The notes under the pieces: model-generated
Database searches by the model: none
What the model was told of the DNA's origin: nothing
The model's input: the letters and a program-made list of their open reading frames with translations, nothing else
Position numbers and translations under genes: made by a program
Shown here: one piece after another, positions 61,299 to 64,000 of the stretch
How the letters are laid out: each line of letters begins with the position of its first letter
How positions within the stretch are numbered: position 1 is the first letter of the stretch
DNA from: Chaenocephalus aceratus
Taxonomy: Eukaryota; Chordata; Actinopteri; Perciformes; Channichthyidae
Reading direction: 5' to 3'
NCBI GenBank assembly: GCA_023974075.1
Contig: CM043798.1
Span: 24,024,441 to 24,088,440 of the forward strand
DNA length: 64,000 nucleotides

Positions 61299-63361
61299 TC
61301 AGGAGCAAAAGTGTTTTCTGTGCTAGATGCTAAAAGCTCTTTCTGGCAGATACGTCTCGACAAGAAATCCTCCATGTTGACAACCTTCAGTACTCCATTT
61401 GGGCGGTACAGATGCCCTTCGGCATTAGCTCTGCTAGTGAGGTATTTCAACGCTCGATGGAACAGCTGTTTGCAGGTTACCCATGTTCTGTCATCGTTGA
61501 CGACATCATCATTGGTGGCCGCGGAGTTGCTGAGCATGATGCCAACCTCAAGAAGGTGCTGGAACGAGTGAGAGAAGTCAACCTGAAGCTGAATCCAGCC
61601 AAGTGCAAGTTTCGCCTGGATCATGTAGGATATGTAGGTTACATTTTCACAAGTGAAGGCCTAAAGGCAGACCATTCTAAGACAGATGCAATCACTAACA
61701 TGCTAGTCCCCACAGACGTTGTCTCACTACAGCGTTTCCTCGGTATGGTTAACTACCTCGGCAAGTTCATCCCGAACTTCAGCGACATCGCAGCACCACT
61801 GAGAAAACTCATCCACAAGGACACTGCATGGTGTTGGTTCCAGCAGCATCAGGATGCATTTGACCTTCTTAGATCATGCTTATCAAGTCCACCTGTTCTG
61901 TCATACTATGATGTCAAAAGACCAGTCACGCTCACCTGTGATGCGTCATGCTACGGACTTGGAGCAGCGTGCATGCAAGATGGCAGGCCAGTAGCGTTTG
62001 CATCACGCACCCTCACTGACACAGAGACGAGGTATGCAGAAATTGAAAAAGAATTGCTAGCTGTCGTGTTTGCCTGTACAACATTCAAAGACTATGTGTA
62101 TGGAAAGCCTGTAGTGGTGGAGACTGACCACCAACCTTTAGTGACTATCTTAAAGAAGCCCATCCACACAGCCCCTGCCCGTCTGCAGAGAATGTTGCTC
62201 CGGCTGCAGAGCTACGACATCAGTTTGGTGTACAAAAAGGGCAAGTATATGTATGTAGCAGACACTCTTTCACGTGCCCCAACCACACAAACATCTCAAA
62301 GCCCTGCTGAAAATGATGCTTATGAAGTTATGTCTGTGAGCTACATCTCCACAGCCCGCCTGGAAGAACTCAGAAAGCACACAGCAGAGGACGAAGATCT
62401 GCAAGCTCTCAGTGCAGTCATTAATAGAGGATGGCCCATCCGACAGAATCAGCTCCAACCTGCTGTCCGTCTCTTCTTTCCCTACAGAGATGAAATGACA
62501 GTAGAAGAGGGAATTGTCATGAAAGGCCACAAAACTGTCATTCCTCAGTCCCTGCACAGAGAGTACATCAAAATAGTGCATAGAGGACACCCCGGCATTG
62601 AAGCAACCAAACGCAGAGCAAGAAGCATAATCTTTTGGCCAGAAATGTCTAGAGACATCACTGAGGAGTTGCTTTCATGTGCAGTGTGCAACAGCACCAG
62701 ATCCCATCAGCAAAAGGAGTCCCTCCAGCTTCATCTTGTGCCAGATCTCCCATGGTCCACAGTGGCAACAGACATCTTCGAGTGGCATGGAAAACGGTAT
62801 CAGGTGCTGGTTGACTCATACTCTGGCTGGTTTGAGATCAACCTTCTCCGGGATGTGACCTCATCAACTGTGATAACTAAATTGAAGAGACATTTCTCTG
62901 TTTTCGGCACACCACACACACTCATCTCTGATAATGCTGGACAGTACGCCAGTCAGCATTTCAAGGACTTTGCAAAACAGTGGGACTTTGTTTACATCAC
63001 CAGCAGTCCTGAATACCCACAGTCAAACGGACTAGCAGAGAGAGCAGTTCGCAGTGCAAAACAGTTGATGGAACGTTTACACAGAGATGGCACAGATGTC
63101 TTCCTCAACCTGGTAAATCTCAGAAACATTCCCCGTGATCTGACGTTAGGCTCTCCTGCTGAACACCTGATGTTGCGACAAACACGTGCAGCCATCCCTG
63201 TGAGCACCAAACTGTTACAGCCAAACCCAAAAGATGCACAACTAATCAGAACACAACTCCCCAACAAGCGGCTCATCCTAAAGCGCCACTATGACATCTC
63301 AAGTTCTCCTCTGAAACCCCTGGCAGAGGGACAAGTGATCAGGATGCAAACCAAACCCTAA
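61299..63361 (+). pseudogene. Ty3/gypsy pol remnant: RT, RNase H, integrase
   Basis: The first part (about 61299-61410) is RT sequence (VLDAKSSFWQI) in one frame. The frame shifts near 61410, and the long frame 61412-63361 (649 codons) continues with MPFGISSASEVF and the catalytic VDDI motif. RNase H follows (LTCDAS...ETRYAEIEKELLAV, later ETDHQP), then the integrase HHCC zinc region (HRGHPG...CAVCN) and the D,D,E core (ATDIF; SDNAGQY; a later Glu in NGLAERAVRSAK). Stop TAA at 63359-63361. The N-terminal pol and all of gag are missing. The order RT-RNase H-integrase identifies Ty3/gypsy rather than copia. Confidence 0.93.
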
Positions 63362-63548
63362 ATATGTGCAGTAACACTGTTGGACAATCTTGTTAAAGTG
63401 ATATGTTTAGTCATTTCCTTTTCCTGTTACCTGGTAAGGTATTTAGTAATGGTTTATTGTTTGTGTCACCAAATGCTAAAGGAATGTTCAATATCATCTG
63501 CCAAATGTTATTTACTTTCAGATAGAAACATCAGCTAAAGAGAAGGGA

Positions 63549-63774
63549 TGTAGATCATTCTCATATGATTAAGTTTGTCCTTTGCAGGCCACCGTAGCTG
63601 GTGCGCCACACGGTGACGTGTTAAGGTAATAGGCATTCAGTTGTTAGTCGGCATGCAACGTACATGTTCACTGTACATGCTGTGGTCATAAATAAAGCCA
63701 CCACTTGCCTATGCATTGTGTATTCCTTGTACATACACACATGCATGTATTAAGAAGTATTGACAACTTCTACA
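63549..63774 (+). repeat. 3' LTR of the gypsy element
   Basis: 226 bp, starting TGTAGA and ending TCTACA (6-bp inverted ends, TG...CA). It follows the polypurine tract directly and carries AATAAA at 63691-63696. A 5-bp duplication GAATT follows. Confidence 0.9.
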
Positions 63775-63779
63775 GAATT

Positions 63780-64000
63780 CACTATTTTATATAACACTAA
63801 AATTCCTGACAATAGACCTCAATAGTCATCTTTTATGGTGTACATGCCTTTTAAGTAATATTTTTGAATGGAACATTCAAAAATCAAAATAAATATAACT
63901 TAAATATACATGACCTCTTAAATTAAAATAAAGTGAACATTAACACCAATATTATCATTTATAAAATGCTATAACAAAAAAACAAACATAAGCAGCAGAT
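63780..64000. other. Gene-free end of window
   Basis: AT-rich DNA with nothing recognisable. Confidence 0.5.

Larger units (their letters stand above)
61284..63774 (+). mobile_element. Ty3/gypsy LTR retrotransposon with internal deletion
   Basis: Bounded by the 5-bp target duplication GAATT (61279-61283, 63775-63779). The 5' side keeps only 14 bp of LTR (TGTAGATCATTCTC, 61284-61297), identical to the start of the 3' LTR, before reverse-transcriptase codons begin. The rest of the 5' LTR, primer site, gag, protease and early RT are gone. A polypurine tract AAAGAGAAGGGA (63537-63548) precedes the intact 3' LTR. It is an old, defective copy and cannot make its own proteins fully. Confidence 0.93.

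Noticed and set aside
61152..61400. Gypsy coding sequence upstream of 61284
   Set aside because: The frame stays open to the left, but the GAATT duplication and LTR stub place the element border at 61284, so upstream codons are not part of it.

Overview
The window is teleost fish nuclear DNA. It has intron-containing genes with GT-AG splice sites, long (CA)n/(TG)n microsatellites, and many fish-type transposons (hAT with 8-bp target duplications, Harbinger-like MITEs, LINE 3' ends, a Ty3/gypsy element). There are no bacterial operons, CRISPR arrays or phage genes.

Three host genes are supported. (1) pou4f3, + strand, 3670-5097, two exons: a class IV POU-homeodomain transcription factor of hair cells and sensory neurons. 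(2) An il4/13-type Th2 cytokine gene, - strand, 17287-18172, four exons. (3) rad50, - strand, 18972-43579, 27 coding exons: the ATPase and zinc-hook subunit of the MRN double-strand-break repair complex. I traced every rad50 exon with consistent splice phases. After discounting one extra base in exon 15 the product is 1312 residues, the human length. rad50 followed in the same direction by an IL-4/IL-13-type gene is the arrangement of the mammalian Th2 cytokine locus. Here only about 800 bp separate the rad50 stop from the cytokine start.

Layout: 1-3.6 kb, repeats and a possible conserved non-coding block; 3.7-5.1 kb, pou4f3; 5.1-7.5 kb, gene-free DNA rich in homeodomain and E-box motifs, possibly pou4f3 regulatory; 7.6-17.2 kb, repeats (MITEs, a LINE 3' end, a ~148-bp tandem array, a long GT/TC microsatellite); 17.3-18.2 kb, il4/13; 19-44 kb, rad50, whose introns carry at least seven DNA transposons; 44-50 kb, gene-poor flank; 50.35-57.9 kb, two ~3-kb long-inverted-repeat elements in opposite orientation; 57.9-61.3 kb, repeat debris; 61.28-63.77 kb, a Ty3/gypsy element with a large internal deletion; then the end.

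The most interesting signals are these. The two ~3-kb elements each have a 7-bp target duplication and CAAC...GTTG ends. They share core sequence but have unrelated long terminal repeats. The same pattern of shared core and different ends recurs in two pairs of hAT elements. A gypsy element keeps only 14 bp of its 5' LTR joined directly to reverse transcriptase. Finally, four indels in short homopolymers fall in three genes that otherwise look intact, which points to consensus-sequence errors rather than real pseudogenes.
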